Positions 22,151-34,985 of a stretch of DNA of 64,000 nt are shown in pieces (position 1 is the stretch's first letter; every line of letters begins with the position of its first letter). This DNA comes from Atopsyche davidsoni. Taxonomy: Eukaryota; Arthropoda; Insecta; Trichoptera; Hydrobiosidae. The stretch is taken from positions 2,562,001-2,626,000 of the forward strand of contig JAILWY010000026.1 in assembly GCA_022113835.1 (NCBI GenBank), written 5' to 3'. Position numbers and translations under genes: made by a program. The notes under the pieces are model-generated. The model was given only the letters and a program-made list of their open reading frames with translations, had not been told where the DNA came from and did no database searches.

Positions 22151-25100
22151 ATAATAATAAAAGTAGTGGAAAAGTGACATATAAATACATGCAGTTTAAT
22201 GAATCGATGTGATAAAGGATATAATGATTATATGAAAAACAAAAAAATAAATTCACTATGTCAATGTATATTTATCATCTGATTTCAAATATCAAACATA
22301 GTAATTTTTTAGGTATTTAATTTGATTATTATATTTATTAGTAAATCTCTGGTTGACATAATAAACACCCCTGCCTACACAATGCCAACTGCATCGTTGC
22401 ACATTCTGCACTTAAATAGATCCAACGGATGCAAGCGGCTGTGCCCTCCCGGCTACAAACCCTGGCCTAGCTGCAGCTCGTGCTGGAGACGCTCTTATTT
22501 CAGGCGCACTATCTATCGTATCATCTTTCATTGGGTGTCCTGGCTGTTGTCAGGCGCTGGCGGATATCTTGGGATAATCGGATCCATTCATTACAATAAC
22601 CTAATAACAAAAACGTTACACTAATAAAAACATAACATTTTCAGATTTTTAAAACCTATCATTACTCCACAACATTTATGAGACATTTATGCTCAGATAA
22701 TCTAAATCAGAAGTCTAGATTTAATAAAATTGAATTAACATTTGCGATTGTGATGAAACTCAGGTAAATCGCAGAAACCTTATAAACCTTTTTTTTAAAA
22801 TATTTTTTATGGTTTAAAACCTACAGATATTTTATAATAATAATTTAATTGTACTAGAATAACTTATAATTACAACTGAAATTTATGTTTAAATGGTTTA
22901 AAAATCTTATTTGATATTGTGATTAAAATAAAGGTAATTATTTCTTAATTTATTCAAAGATTATGGACCAAACTCGTGAATGGAGTAAAATGATTATGTA
23001 TATATTTAAATACCTAGAGATTTAAACACCCATTGATTCAAAACAAAACGGTTTATTTGTTACCATTTAAATAGTAATAAACAGCTGGTCGATGAACTGT
23101 GTTTATTATAGTTGTAAAATTGCAATTGGTTTTGCTATGTTAGAAGAAGCCTTATACTGTATTTCTATAATAATGATAAGTTTAAATAGTTTTTTTTTTA
23201 CTGATAAGATAAGTCGTGTCTAGACTTTGCAAATAAAAATATTTAATGCAAATAATAATATATTTTTATTATGACATGCATCGCAGCCGTGAAAATAAAT
23301 CACGATCATGTTTATATAAAAAATGTGTATTTACTTTTTAGAAGCACTTATATCATATTATTGTGTCTGTTTTAAAATATCATGGATTAACTGAAATAAT
23401 AAAAATAAAAACCATGCTACATAGTGGCATGCTTTTTGTTAGAACAATATTTTACATTGATAGTTTCATGAAATTACAGTGCTTTCACTGAATAATGTAA
23501 AAACAGGTATCCATTTGGGTGTAGTAGACCTAAAGCATTCCCCTACAAAAGACTGGAAGCATTACAAATAAATGAATGTAAGTCGGAATCTCCTGCAACA
23601 TTTTTTTTAGTGAGAAAACAGACACATTTGGCACGTTATTACAGTTTTGATTGAAGTTTATTTTTGTATACACCCACCTTTTTAAAAGCATGAATCAAAA
23701 TTTCTTTGTATTTATCATATTATAAAAAAATTTCGCATCATATATTTTGTACGAAAAATGGAAACGATTTGCCACTAGAATAAAAGTCATACATAATGCA
23801 AGTAAATCAACCTTTGATAATAGACCTTCCATGTTATGATGGTAGTGTATTTTTTTAATTTTTATTGTCAATAAAACTCTTATTTTTCCACTCATTTTTT
23901 ATCCGCTTACATCGATGCGCTAAAAGCTCTTTGCGAGTTTTATGCTCATAAGCATATGCATATTTAGAATAAAACATTCTGTAATAATAATTGCGTACCG
24001 TTAATTTTACTGGTTATACGCTCCATGTTTTAATTGCAAGGTAAGGTTGGTCAAATTTAATGAAAAATTTGTGGTCCTAAAATTTGCTCCAGGCAAAAAT
24101 TAAGCCGGTAAAGGAGAGAGACTGAAAGGCGGCCTTTGAATAATTATATATTTATATTGTTCCGAGATAAACATATCGCTTATTTTAGAAATTCTAGGGT
24201 GTTACTGAAACGTAACGAGGGAGATAAAAATAGAAGCGGCTAAAATAGAACCTATTTGTTTTAATTAATAATAAAGAGTATTTTAAATACAATTTTTAGC
24301 GTGAACTCAACTTTATAATTATTAAGAATAAATTAACACAATATTGGAACTAACATAGGTATTTAGAAAATAATGTATGGATATCTTAAAGTCATTTGTG
24401 CCGTAATTGAAATAAAAAAAAACTTTACTTGACAGTTTAACTTTCAGCATATTTTGAAAGTGTAGCTTAATAAAATAAATTATTCAATTAAATATAATTT
24501 CTTGACCCACGAAAAAAAAATTACTAAATATCATAATAATTTCCACATTAAAAAGGCTACATTTAAGATTAAAATTATTTTTCTTAAAACTGATTACTCT
24601 GGCTTAGCTGCCTTCAAATCTCGAGATTCTTTCCGAGAAGTGTTGATCAAATTATCTGACTTAGAATATCTCTTACTTCCGAATTAAACGTAAAATATAT
24701 AAAACACAATATTATTATTTTTTTAGATTGTTATTTTATGTACTTTTGTTAGCTAATGATAAATAGGATTTCTTACTGACAAATAAACACGTTTTAAGAA
24801 ACCTCACTCTGCTTGAAGATGAAGTAAACAAAAAGTAAAAAATATTACTAAATATTTATTTTAGTAATTTCACCGAGTACTTTCTGTCAAAATTATTGAA
24901 TGTATGCGATAATTACACGCGAATCAAAAATGTTGGTTCTTAAAGATGTATCATGGAATTTTATGAATCGGTATGGGAGTTTACACGTGATGTGTATGAT
25001 AGCGTGTTGAGTGTAAGGTTCGGTGTGGTAAGTTACACAAGTATATATATTGGTGTGTGTGATTGTTAGGGCAGCCGAAAGCGGATGTGGGCTTGTCCCT

Positions 25101-26399
25101 TATGGCACGGAAACACAGGAAGTACTCAGTTTGAAAAATTTAAATACTTTATTAATACAAGCGCTTGAATTAACAGTGAAATAACGAACATGTACTCATT
25201 CTTGAATGTTAAAAAGTTTTTATTTTTTTTTTTATCTTAAAATGAAATGTACTCATGGTATTCAGTAATTTCAAAATAATGTTTACAATAGTTATTATTC
25301 TGTAACGACCATTATTGATCCAGTTGCTTAGTATTTATTTGATTTAAAAAACTTTCCATTATGAGGTTTAATTTTCAGATTACTTCATAACGCTTAATTA
25401 GCCATAATCATGATATTTTATAGCTTTTTATATGAACAAGCTAAGTAGCAAAGTCGAAATAAATTTTTAAAAAATCGTGAAAACGTTTTCCTATTACTTT
25501 TTGTTTACCTGCCCAATAACAATTTTGCCAACACCTCAGGCAAGCGATCATTTATATGTATTTTTGATAATATTTTTTAAATTGTTTAGTGAGGTATGAG
25601 TATGAGCGATGTACTTATTATGTATTGTTTTAATATCAACAGTGTTATGCTGTAATTACGTAATTATTTGCTTTCCTATTAAATTTGTATATATTTGAAA
25701 ATTGAGTCATAGGAAGTTACTTACGTAAAATCAATCAGTTATGTAAGTAACTCCTTCAAAATGAACATATTTAACGGCTTGTAAGCAAATAATTACACTA
25801 CTTATACAAATATACCGATCTCAAACAAGTGCGCATCTCCGAATAAGTCGCTAATAATTTCTCCAAGCTTTTATTATTATTTTATATTATGCTTTCTGCA
25901 CATCAAACACGGCTTATCTGCCATATTAAATGTACATAAACGTACATTATAGCATTACACAACCGGGGGTATGGAAAGATGTGACCTCGCCCCCCCGCGC
26001 CGTGACCCCGTGACCTGTGACCTTAAAATACAGAGCTGAACTCGACCCCGTCAAGAACTCTTTGTTTTGTTTTAAAGCCTATGACTATTTAGTGAAATGT
26101 AGAAATGTAGTGCCATCATTTTGTGTGCCTCACTGAAATAAGTGTGTTCTTTTTAGAAGTACTAGAAAACAATTTTTTTTTGTGTACGCTTTGACACGTT
26201 GATAGTTAATGAATATACAAATGTTAATTAATGGGTAAATAAAGTATGCAATATTGTAAGAAATTTTTTATATTTTAATTCCTGTGTTATTTAATTCCTG
26301 TGTATATTGAAGCAGGCTAGATTTCGCGTTCGTGTTTTGGCAAAAATTCAAAATAAGCACCTAATGTAACGAGCAAAAGGTGTTATTTTCGCGTGTCAC
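22151..26399. other. Long AT-rich non-coding stretch
   Basis: No gene is supported over about 4 kb. A GC-enriched block at about 22420-22580 contains a plus-strand frame (22322-22624) with no recognisable product. A conserved-looking block at about 24020-24240 carries CCTTTGAA (a TCF/LEF-type core). A repeat end (GAGTACTTTCTGTCAAAATT) at about 24874-24893 belongs to family C. An imperfect inverted repeat around AGTTACTTACGTAAAATC..GTAAGTAACT lies at about 25713-25752. A C-rich run lies at about 25987-26010. Confidence 0.5.
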
Positions 26400-26581
26400 A
26401 TAAATTTAGCGTCCGACTAATGGTTCCAGCGGAGTGTGGAGACTCTCGGGGCAATCTCGCTTTCCATCGGAAAATCCGAAGTTCTCGGCCGGTATAGGAG
26501 CAAGTTCCCAATGGCGCGAGCGCCGTGACCTCTGGCACCGAGGACGGGGGCAGGTGACCCCTGCGAGAGCACTGAACAACC
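26400..26581. promoter_or_regulatory. GC-rich island
   Basis: A sharply bounded block of GC-rich unique sequence in AT-rich DNA, ending exactly where the tandem duplication begins. No open frame of note and no repeat match within the window. Such isolated blocks are typical of conserved regulatory sequence, but conservation could not be tested. Confidence 0.25.
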
Positions 26582-27160
26582 TCAAATAACGCTCAGATTT
26601 AAATTTTGTGCCTTAAGAGTGCTTATCTTTAATTTTTATATTAATCAAGCTGTATTTATACCATGTATATGTACCATGATAAAAAAACAACTTATAAAGT
26701 CACCTACTCTACGATCTATTTTCATGAATCATAATTCAGTAAACATATGTCGATTTTTTTATTAAACGTCAATCAGATGCGTATTTATTACGGGTTTATT
26801 ATATTATTACTAATATGATTAGGCACATTAGTTCATATATAGAAGATGATTTAAAGAAACTCTCAGAAAAATATCATCGTGGTTTGTGTGGGATCAAATA
26901 ACGCTCAGATTAAAATTTTGTGCCTAAAGAGTGCATATCTTTAATTTTTATATTAATCAAGCTGTATTTATACCATGTGCATTTTAAAAAAAAACTTATA
27001 AAGTCACCTGCTCTGCGATCTATTTTTATGAATCATAATTCAGTACACATATGTCGATTTTTTGATTAAACGTCAATCAGATGCGTATTTATTACCCATT
27101 ACGGGTTTATTATATTATTACTAATATGATTAGGTACATTAGATCATATATAGAAGATGG
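26582..27160 (+). repeat. Tandem duplication of about 312 bp
   Basis: Unit one starts at 26582 and unit two at 26894, both with TCAAATAACGCTCAGAT. They stay alignable through GTGCC, ATTAATCAAGCTGTATTTAT, TCAATCAGATGCGTATTTAT and into the SINE-A sequence. Unit one ends inside its SINE copy (GTTTGTGTGGGA) where unit two begins; unit two continues through a complete SINE inverted pair. The two units differ by several substitutions and a few small indels, so the event is not recent. Confidence 0.85.
26760..26893 (-). repeat. SINE-A copy truncated by the duplication
   Basis: Contains the outer landmark TCAATCAGATGCGTATTTAT, GATTAGGCACATTAGTTCA and the minus-strand tail ATTTAAAGAAACTCTCAG...ATCATCGTGG. 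It stops at TTTGTGTGGGA just before the B-box. Confidence 0.7.
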
Positions 27161-27430
27161 GATTTGAGCCCAAATCCCCTGGTTTACATGACCGGTGTAC
27201 GAACCCTTGTACTAACGAATCACTTCCGTTTATCGAGAATTTTTAACAATCATACTCTACATATGAACCAATGTTTGAAATTTGCAAGCACTGGACTTTT
27301 TGAACATAGTAAGTAACAAGTGGATGTGGGTTCAAATCCCACACAAATCACGATGATATTTTTCTGAGAGTTTCTTTAAATCATCTTCTATATATGAACT
27401 AATGTGCCTAATCATATTAGTAATAATTCA
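27070..27430. repeat. Inverted pair of SINE-A copies
   Basis: The left copy (minus strand) has GGGATTTGAGCCCAAATCCC at about 27159-27178 and GACCGGTGTACGAACCC. The right copy (plus strand) has GGATGTGGGTTCAAATCCC at about 27323-27341 followed by the tail ATCACGATGATATTTTTCTG. Outer ends mirror each other (ATTACTAATATGATTAGG against CCTAATCATATTAGTAAT). The right copy lacks most of the A-box half. Between them is the tRNA-leader segment TGGACTTTTTGAACATAG. Confidence 0.8.
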
Positions 27431-30400
27431 GTAAACGTCAAGAAAAGCTTTGTGTCATTGTTTATATACTAAAAAAAAAATTTTTGTTCTGTTATGCGAT
27501 CTAAGCGTTATGGCTCACCGGTCGGTTATATTGCTGCTGTTATGAATTAAAATAATAATAATAATTTAAAATGGTTTGAAAAGGCTTGCTTGTAGTTTTA
27601 TATTTATTATTAAGATAAGATTTTACTTAAATTTTGTATGAGATATTAATATGATGGATAAAATTTTAGTGGTAAATTTTTAAGGGTGTTTTTTAGCTGC
27701 TAAGCCTCAAAGTGCGAAGGTGATTTTAAAAATAGAAGCAATGGGCTTGTTTTGGGGGGAGGGTTATGGAGAAGAAGAGGGACACGTGCCGCCTTATCCT
27801 CCTCGCTCCCTCCCCTCTCTTCTCCCACCCCCATCGCTCTGAACTGCGGCTCATCGATGATTTTCAAGTAACTGATTAAGTCCGATAAAATTATGGCATG
27901 CGTATACCAAATAAAAGAATTTCTATTTTTACACTGAATATTTTTACTTAAAAGCTGGATTAACAACACTGCTACTAAGAAAACGCAGGCATTTTAATTA
28001 TTTACCTTCTTAACATAGATTTGAAAATAAAATAGATAAATGAAGATTCATAAAAAAAAAAAAATTCGAAGTTTTGTATTTTGACCTTAATAATATTAGA
28101 AATTTGGTGTAGTATCGAATATAGTTAAATGCAATTTATTTAAAAATATATGTACATTATTTTTGTTATTTACATATATGACTTTTATATAGTATTACGT
28201 ATACATATAATAAAAACAACTTGTTTTATTCAGAAAAGAGTAAAAATAAGTTAATAGTGAACTACATATTTGAGGTAATTTTTTTTTATGAAGAATAAAG
28301 AAAATATGTAATTGTGACAAAAATCATAAAAATCAGAGAGCAATAAAATTTAACATTATTTTTCCTTGTTTTAGTGGTTGACCTTAATTGTTATTTTTAT
28401 GCTGAATATAATAAAAGTGCTTCATATAAAATTTAAGTACCTTTACGTTATACGAGTGTTACGCTTAAAATATGTATATATCTGATACATTATAATTTTT
28501 TTTATTTTAATTATGTGTGGTAGTATATTATACGCTTGTTTAATGATGATCATGAAATAATATAAGCATACAAATTTTAATAATTCAAATAAAGATTTTT
28601 TAAAAATAATATTATAACTTATTACAATCCGAGTCTTTAGTTGTGTATTTTTTAAATGAGAGTCAAAATTATATTGATTTAAACTTTGGTACTCTGCAAT
28701 ATACTTTAATTATTGACATTTCATAAAAATTTATACTGTTGTCTCGCTTTTATTAAATTTGATTTTTTGTTGATTGCATCTGGTGTCGGTTATAGATGAA
28801 ACGCACATCCAAAAATACACATACACACATACGCTTTAAAAAAAAAATAATAATAATAATATATATATATATATATATATATCATGTGTGGGTGTGTGTG
28901 TATGTGTATCAGAATTTATAAATTAGTATGTCAAAGGCAAAATGTTTGCACTTAATATCATTTCGGCTTTGGAAAACGTGAGATGGCAATGTTGATAATC
29001 CAAGTATACGTGTAAATGCGCAATTATTTACCTGTTAGCAAAACCTTGGTTTTCCAGTGAAAAATATGATAAAATCAATTATTAAAATGAGAACATTTTC
29101 AAGCAATTGTGAGTATAAATACGCATGTTAAAAGCCAAATAAATCGAGCCTGGCCACTTACAGCTCTTTCATAATACAAAACGCTATCAAGAAAATTTTA
29201 TGTTATACACTGAAATCGCTAAAAAGAAACGTGTGTGAGTGTGTGCATGTTTACGTGCGTACATTCGAATACACGCACATTTGAGCAATATTGAGAATGA
29301 GCGAAAATAGCCTAATGTATTATAGGCTGTTATTAATGCTCCTTGCCAGGCGAGTTTAGGCCCTGTAGCCCGGGGTTTAAGGGCGGGAGTAGCTGAAAAG
29401 ATAAGTTTAGCATTGAAGGCGGCCAAGGCACGGTAACTGACTAACCTTGAACCTGATCGAGAATTCCAAGAGCACTTCAAGTACACAGGGGTTGAAACGT
29501 ATGAAGTTATAAAATTTCATATAAAGGTAGCGTAAACATTCCGTTGAGCTCTTAATTAGTGGAAAGCGTTTTATTATTTGATGTCAATTATATGATACAC
29601 GATGGAATTGATAACACAAGTCGATTTGTCTCAGTAAAAATAAATAAGTGAATTCTTTTAATTATCTGAAAAAAATTTGAGCTATGTTCAATTTTTAAAA
29701 TAAGATTATAAATTGTAATTAGTTTTACGTATTATGAACTTTTTTTAAAACTTTGAAGATTAATAGTATGTAAATGTGTAATTACACGGGTTTTCACTGG
29801 TATTTATTTACATTATTATAACGAATATTTTAATGAAATTTTACGAAAACAAACAGTCTAAAGATTTCTAAATAACTTTCTGGTAACACTTGTTATGGAA
29901 GGTTTTTTTCTTAATACTCCAACTAAAGGGTTCGGGTTCTAACCCGAAGCCTAATTATGGTGCAGTAAGGAGTAGCGACGTACCCGCATCTTCTAGAGAT
30001 TACCCTGGATCCAGTGCGGAGCAGAGTTCTCTCTAAGTTTCTCTGATTATGCTATGTTTATGATGAATAACTCTCCAAGAGGAAGTTATGCAAAGTAATT
30101 CCGTTTAACCTGATGGACTGACTAGGTAATAAGCTATTCGAGCTGGCAATGCGATATAATAGATGCTATCTTGCTGTGCTGTCTTGAGCAGTGGAGACGT
30201 CTTGAAAAGATCATTTTAAAGATTGAAAATAAAACTATAAAATTTTATAGATGTTACTACACATTAATAAAATTAATTTAATGGGTTAACTTCATAAATG
30301 AACACATATAATTGTATTCAGAAATTACACTAATCTTACTGTTTATTTCTGTTTAAAAAGCATTGTGTTTTCATAACATTATATTTTTTATTTAACTTTT

Positions 30401-31145
30401 TATATATTTTAATATACCCTCAAAATTTGCGTGCTGTTAAATGTTTCCATATGTATGCTGAAGAAATTACATTTTATAGATATTTAAAGAAACATGAAAA
30501 GTTGACATACATGATTATCAGTAAATAAAAATTAAATTATTTATAAAATATACTCATGACACTTTACTGAAAATATTATGCGCAACGTTTGAAACAGGAA
30601 TGCATCCAAATTGCATTAATTTAAAATGCGCCTGCCTGGGAAGGAATCGAACTGGTTAGCTCTCAATCAAGACTTGTCGGTTCTAACTTTTTATTTTAAC
30701 TTGTGATTTTATTTTGTAAATTTAATTTGTAACTTCACGCCTATGAGTATTTTTAAACTTTTTTCACAATAAATCAATATAAAAAATTTGCCAAAAAAAT
30801 ACCCAGACCAATCAAATAAAAAATGTCATTAACAGGATATTGATTTTTAGGTTATTTTAAATGTGATTAGATGAAACCACTTACTTTCCCCGCCTACCAC
30901 AATAATGCAATTACATAAATTCACGTATGTTAACACCTAAGTCACACATTGCAAGCCAGATCAGGGGATAGCCACACACCTTTTCATAACCTGTAAATTT
31001 AATTAATGAAAAATAAAAGAATTTTGAATTTTTTAAATGTATTGTTCAATCTGGCTGAAAAATTATATGAGATGGATCGAAGTAATTTTAAAATAAAAAA
31101 AATTCGATGTTTTTTTTTGTATTTATATTTTTAAAGGTTAAATAA
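27431..31145. other. Long AT-rich non-coding stretch
   Basis: No gene is supported over 3.7 kb. A G/C-skewed block at about 27740-27850 opens a low-complexity minus-strand frame (27700-27969). A compound microsatellite, (AAT)n then (AT)n then (GT)n, is at about 28846-28908. A balanced block at about 29320-29470 is covered by a minus-strand frame (29187-29486) with no recognisable product. Confidence 0.55.
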
Positions 31146-31903
31146 AGGTGTCCCAAAATTAACGCATGATATGAATTTGTCGCCATTTTTGCAGTAAAGT
31201 TTTGGAAACACTTAAAAAAAAAAACAATTTGACAGCTGATAATTTAAGGTTAGTAAAAATAGAGCGTTACACGATATAATAACGTGTCTTCATTGTTGAA
31301 CAATATTTCAAAAATAATGAAATCTTGGCAGCCGCAGTTCGAAAATTTCATATAAAATATGGTCGGAATAGTGTTTTAACTTCGTCAACTGTGAAGAAAT
31401 TAATTGAAAAATTCAGGGAGACTGGATTCGTTGGAGACGCTAAACACACTGGTCGTCCAAAAACAAGCCGTTCAAATGTCAATATCGAAGCAGTGCATAA
31501 GAGTGTCGGTGACAATCCACGAACCTCAATTCGGCGTCGTGGACAAGAATTGCAAAATTTCAAGAAGCTCTCTACAGCGTATACTAACTAAAGATCTGTG
31601 TCTCCGTGCTTACAAAATTCAATTAACACAAAAACTGAAGCCTAATGACCATGCACAGCGAAGAGAGACGAAGTTAAAACACTATTCCAACCATATTTTG
31701 TATGAAATTTCCGAACTGCGGCTGCCAAGCTTTCATTATTTTTGAACTACTGTTCAATAATGAAGACACGTTGTTCTATCGTGTAACGCTCCATTTTTAC
31801 TAACCCTAAACTGTCAGCTGTCAAATCGTTTTTTTTAGTGTTCTTAAAACTTTACTGCAAAAATGGCGACAAATTCAAATCTTGCGTTAATTTTGGGACA
31901 CCG
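31146..31903 (+). mobile_element. Mariner-family transposon converted to a foldback, transposase broken
   Basis: The ends GGTGTCCCAAAATTAACGC mirror each other and are flanked by A/T (right TA at 31904). The middle encodes the N-terminal part of a mariner-type transposase on the plus strand: KLIEKFRETGFVGDAKHTGR (31385-31444) and, after a one-base frame change near 31555, ISRSSLQRILTKDLCLRAYK. The DDE catalytic domain is entirely missing after NDHAQRRE. Instead, 31667-31903 is the reverse complement of 31146-31387, including the first coding codons. The left arm has ATA where the right arm keeps ATG for the start, and the right arm has an internal stop. The element cannot make a functional transposase. 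The family assignment is by recognition of conserved N-terminal motifs. Confidence 0.85.
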
Positions 31904-32300
31904 TATATATCTCATACTTAATCACGATTAAAATGTATTTTATAATGGTGTAATCAGTAGCTTGGCTGCAGTTTCAGCCTGTCCGAGCGCGTCTAGTCAG
32001 GGCGTCCCCTCCCCCGCCCCCGCCCCATCCCCGCCCCATCCCCGCCCCATCCCCGCCCCATCCCCGCCCCCATCCCCGCCAGCCTGCATGTGCCCAGTGC
32101 ACTCTGCCTCTTCGCACTGCACCGCGTATTTATAAAGTACAAGAGCAACGACCGCTTTGTGTCAAGGTTACCGCGGGCCGGGCGCCCCCGGGAGTCGAGC
32201 CCCTCTGCTGCGGGACTTCCGTAACTTCATACCGTATGGGGCTTCGGCGATAGGGGCACGCCGTGGATGTGATATCGTGTGTGACTAAACACAATTTGAA
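31904..32300. repeat. 12-bp tandem repeat and CpG block
   Basis: About 32010-32080 is a minisatellite of CCCCGCCCCATC units, roughly five copies with slight variation. It sits in a GC-rich block (31975-32290) that ends in unique CpG-containing sequence (CCGCGGGCCGGGCGCCCCCG at about 32171). No gene is seen. Confidence 0.8.
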
Positions 32301-33477
32301 TAGGCGTCTTGCAACTCTGAAATAATTTCATTTTATATTGCAATAAAGGAGCTGAATTCAGCTCGTGATGTTTCTCCGATAAATCAATCGAATCAGAAAA
32401 CATACACCATCACCGCAATGACGCACGCTCCCTTTGAACTACAAGCGGTTTTTTTTATGCATCTTGTAGATTTAAATAAAATATTACCGTTGTATTGTTC
32501 ACCAGTCATTATTATGGTTGTATAAAAATTTGTGAAACCGAGTATTGGTAGCTTTTGTAAATTTTATTTCTGTTCTACATCTTCCGCTCTCTTAGTATGA
32601 TTTATGACTTCTCGCTTCGGTTATCTGAACTTGGATATCTCCAGTAAGTAGAGTTTACATAAATAAATTATATCTGCAGTTCTCCACTCGCATGCAGTGC
32701 ATGTGTCAGTGCCGAGCTGCGAGAGCGTGTGAGCATTATCCATTTGTACCAGGCGGGCGGGTCCAGTCCCCGTGCCCTTCACCCTAGCACGCCGTTCACA
32801 AGTGTTTTTGCCGGATACCAGTTCGTCACGAACGTTTGATCGAAGTAGTAGTAGTTTATTTTCTTATTTTAATTAAATAAGTAATAAAACAAAAACAAAA
32901 AAAGAGTCATGGAAGCATTTATCGCATGAACAAAGCAACAAAGGATACGAATGTTCGTTCAAATCGTTTATTGAAAAACGAGAAGCATGTTAAAATTGAT
33001 GTATTTTTCAAACAAAACCATGCATTATACATCATATAAAGATCTTTGAATATTTTTTTTTATAAACCACTTAGATGAACACTCGTACAACTTGTTCTAT
33101 TACTATAAAATATACAGTTTCACACATGCTTAAGTTGTTAAATTTAACCATAACCACAGTAATTAAATATGCATTTTTTTCTAAATCCAACGCCTAAAAT
33201 AAAGTATTTCTGAGAATATTTCATTACAAATTGAATGGATATTAATTTAAAAAAAAACGATACACTTCACGCGGCCAAGCGTTTAAATCACTCGAGTTAA
33301 ATTTCAAATAAACAAATTTCGCCGCTCGCAAATCGAAGTGTTCTTGTTAAGATAACAGACTGCGCCTCGGATTACACTCTGCGGTAGGGAACAAAGTGTT
33401 CTCGATAAATCATAGCCTGCGAAGGTTAAGGTGGCCATATAGACGAGTTCATTTGAAACGCAGACTAAATATTGAAC
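32301..33477. other. Non-coding with one GC-enriched block
   Basis: A block of balanced composition at about 32690-32830 contains GCGAGAGCGTGTGAGC. The rest is AT-rich. No coding exon is recognised. Confidence 0.5.
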
Positions 33478-33650
33478 CAAATGACTTTATGTGATTAAGC
33501 ACATTTTTTCATACATTGAAAACAATTAAAGAAAACTCTCAGAAAATATCATCGTGACTTGTGAGGGATGTGCTTAATCACATAAATATACTAATACCTG
33601 CATGGGTAAATAAAAACGCATTCTGATTGACATTAATCTAAAATTAATAT
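33478..33650. repeat. Rearranged SINE-A end fragments
   Basis: Reads TTATGTGATTAAGCACATTT and, after the minus-strand tail (AAAGAAAACTCTCAGAAAAT, ATCATCGTGACTTGTGAGGGAT), jumps directly to the inverted counterpart ATGTGCTTAATCACATAA, then CTAATACCTGCATGGGTAAA, which is also in the 55.3-kb palindrome. The tRNA-like part is deleted at the turn. Confidence 0.7.
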
Positions 33651-34870
33651 AACCAAATGACTTTCTTGGAAATCGATCAGTCGACCATTCATTGCACATT
33701 TGTAATGTGACCCTGATTCGTGTGGTCCTTACAAAAATATTTTCAAATTGCTGCTGATAAAGTAGGCTTTTGTAAACATTCGATATTTGCACATGAAATG
33801 GTTAATAAATAAAATAAATACCAAATTTGTTTATTTAAATACGCGTGGATCCAATCACATCAGTCTACATTTCTTGGTATTATCGATGCAAAGACGACGC
33901 TAACAATTGCATAAACAACGATTAAGATGTTTTCAATATTCTATAAATGTTGGTACTAAACTAAACTACTAAAATATAAATTATTTTATTTCAAAATATT
34001 ACTCCTGATCAGTTCTTTTAGCATTAAATATACGCCTTAAAAAAATTCATGTTTCGTTGGGTGCATGTTGACGATTTCCTGGGAATTGCTTTTGCATGTA
34101 AGAAATATTTTATTTTTTATTTTAATGGGCTTTAAAAATGTATAATTAATTAAAAAATTAAAAAATACGAAGGCATATTTTAATATTTTTGATGGTGTAT
34201 ACAAATAATCCAGTGTAATCTGTGTAATAATTTTTAATATGGATTTTCAATATTATTAATATTTAAACAATAATACACATAAGTAAGTACTAGTAAACTT
34301 GAAATCCTCAACAATTTATTAAAGGAAAAAATATCACTGCATCCATTTGTAAAAAATACTTAGGATACCAGAAAAGCTTAATATTCCGAGTAACACTCCA
34401 ACGTTATAAATATAGTCTTATTTATAACTTATGCTCGGTGAATTTGATGAAAAATTGGTTAATAAAATATAAGGTATATTGCAAGACCACTAGACGCCAT
34501 TACGAATGGTGATTTTATACATTTTGAGAATGTAGAATTATCATAATTATAACATTTGAAACCATATTGTCCTAGTGATTTAAGCAAGTCTGTGATTTAT
34601 ATGTCTGGCTACACTTTTAAATTCATTGCAACTCTGCGCTGTCTTTCATAAAAGCAATCGGACTTAAAAATTACGACAAAAATATATCTACTATTCAATG
34701 AGCTCGATTTTTGCTGGTCGTCACCAATTCGGAACATGATTGTCACAAAAGCATCCTCTACGTAAAATACCAAAACTCAAAGTCCTTATTTACAGTCTTT
34801 GTTGCTGAATTATTTGGTTGGCCGATTGTTGATATACAACTTACATAACTTTAGTTTATTTTTTACATAT
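33651..34870. other. AT-rich non-coding stretch
   Basis: No gene, repeat or island is recognised. Confidence 0.55.
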
Positions 34871-34985
34871 AACTCAAATTCGACCCGAAACCGGTCACCA
34901 ATAAAAATTAACATGCGGAAAAATCACTCAAGTATTTTATTTAAAATATAATTTCGCCAAGTACTCTCTGTCAAAAATATAGATT
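34871..34985 (-). repeat. Repeat family C (GACCGGTTTCG type), linear copy
   Basis: Reads CGACCCGAAACCGGTCACCA, AATTAACATG, AAAAATCACTCAAGTATTTT and TCGCCAAGTACTCTCTGTCA. All four landmarks recur at 42170-42342, where they are arranged as a palindrome. Partial copies lie at about 24868-24900 and 46250-46292. Confidence 0.75.
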
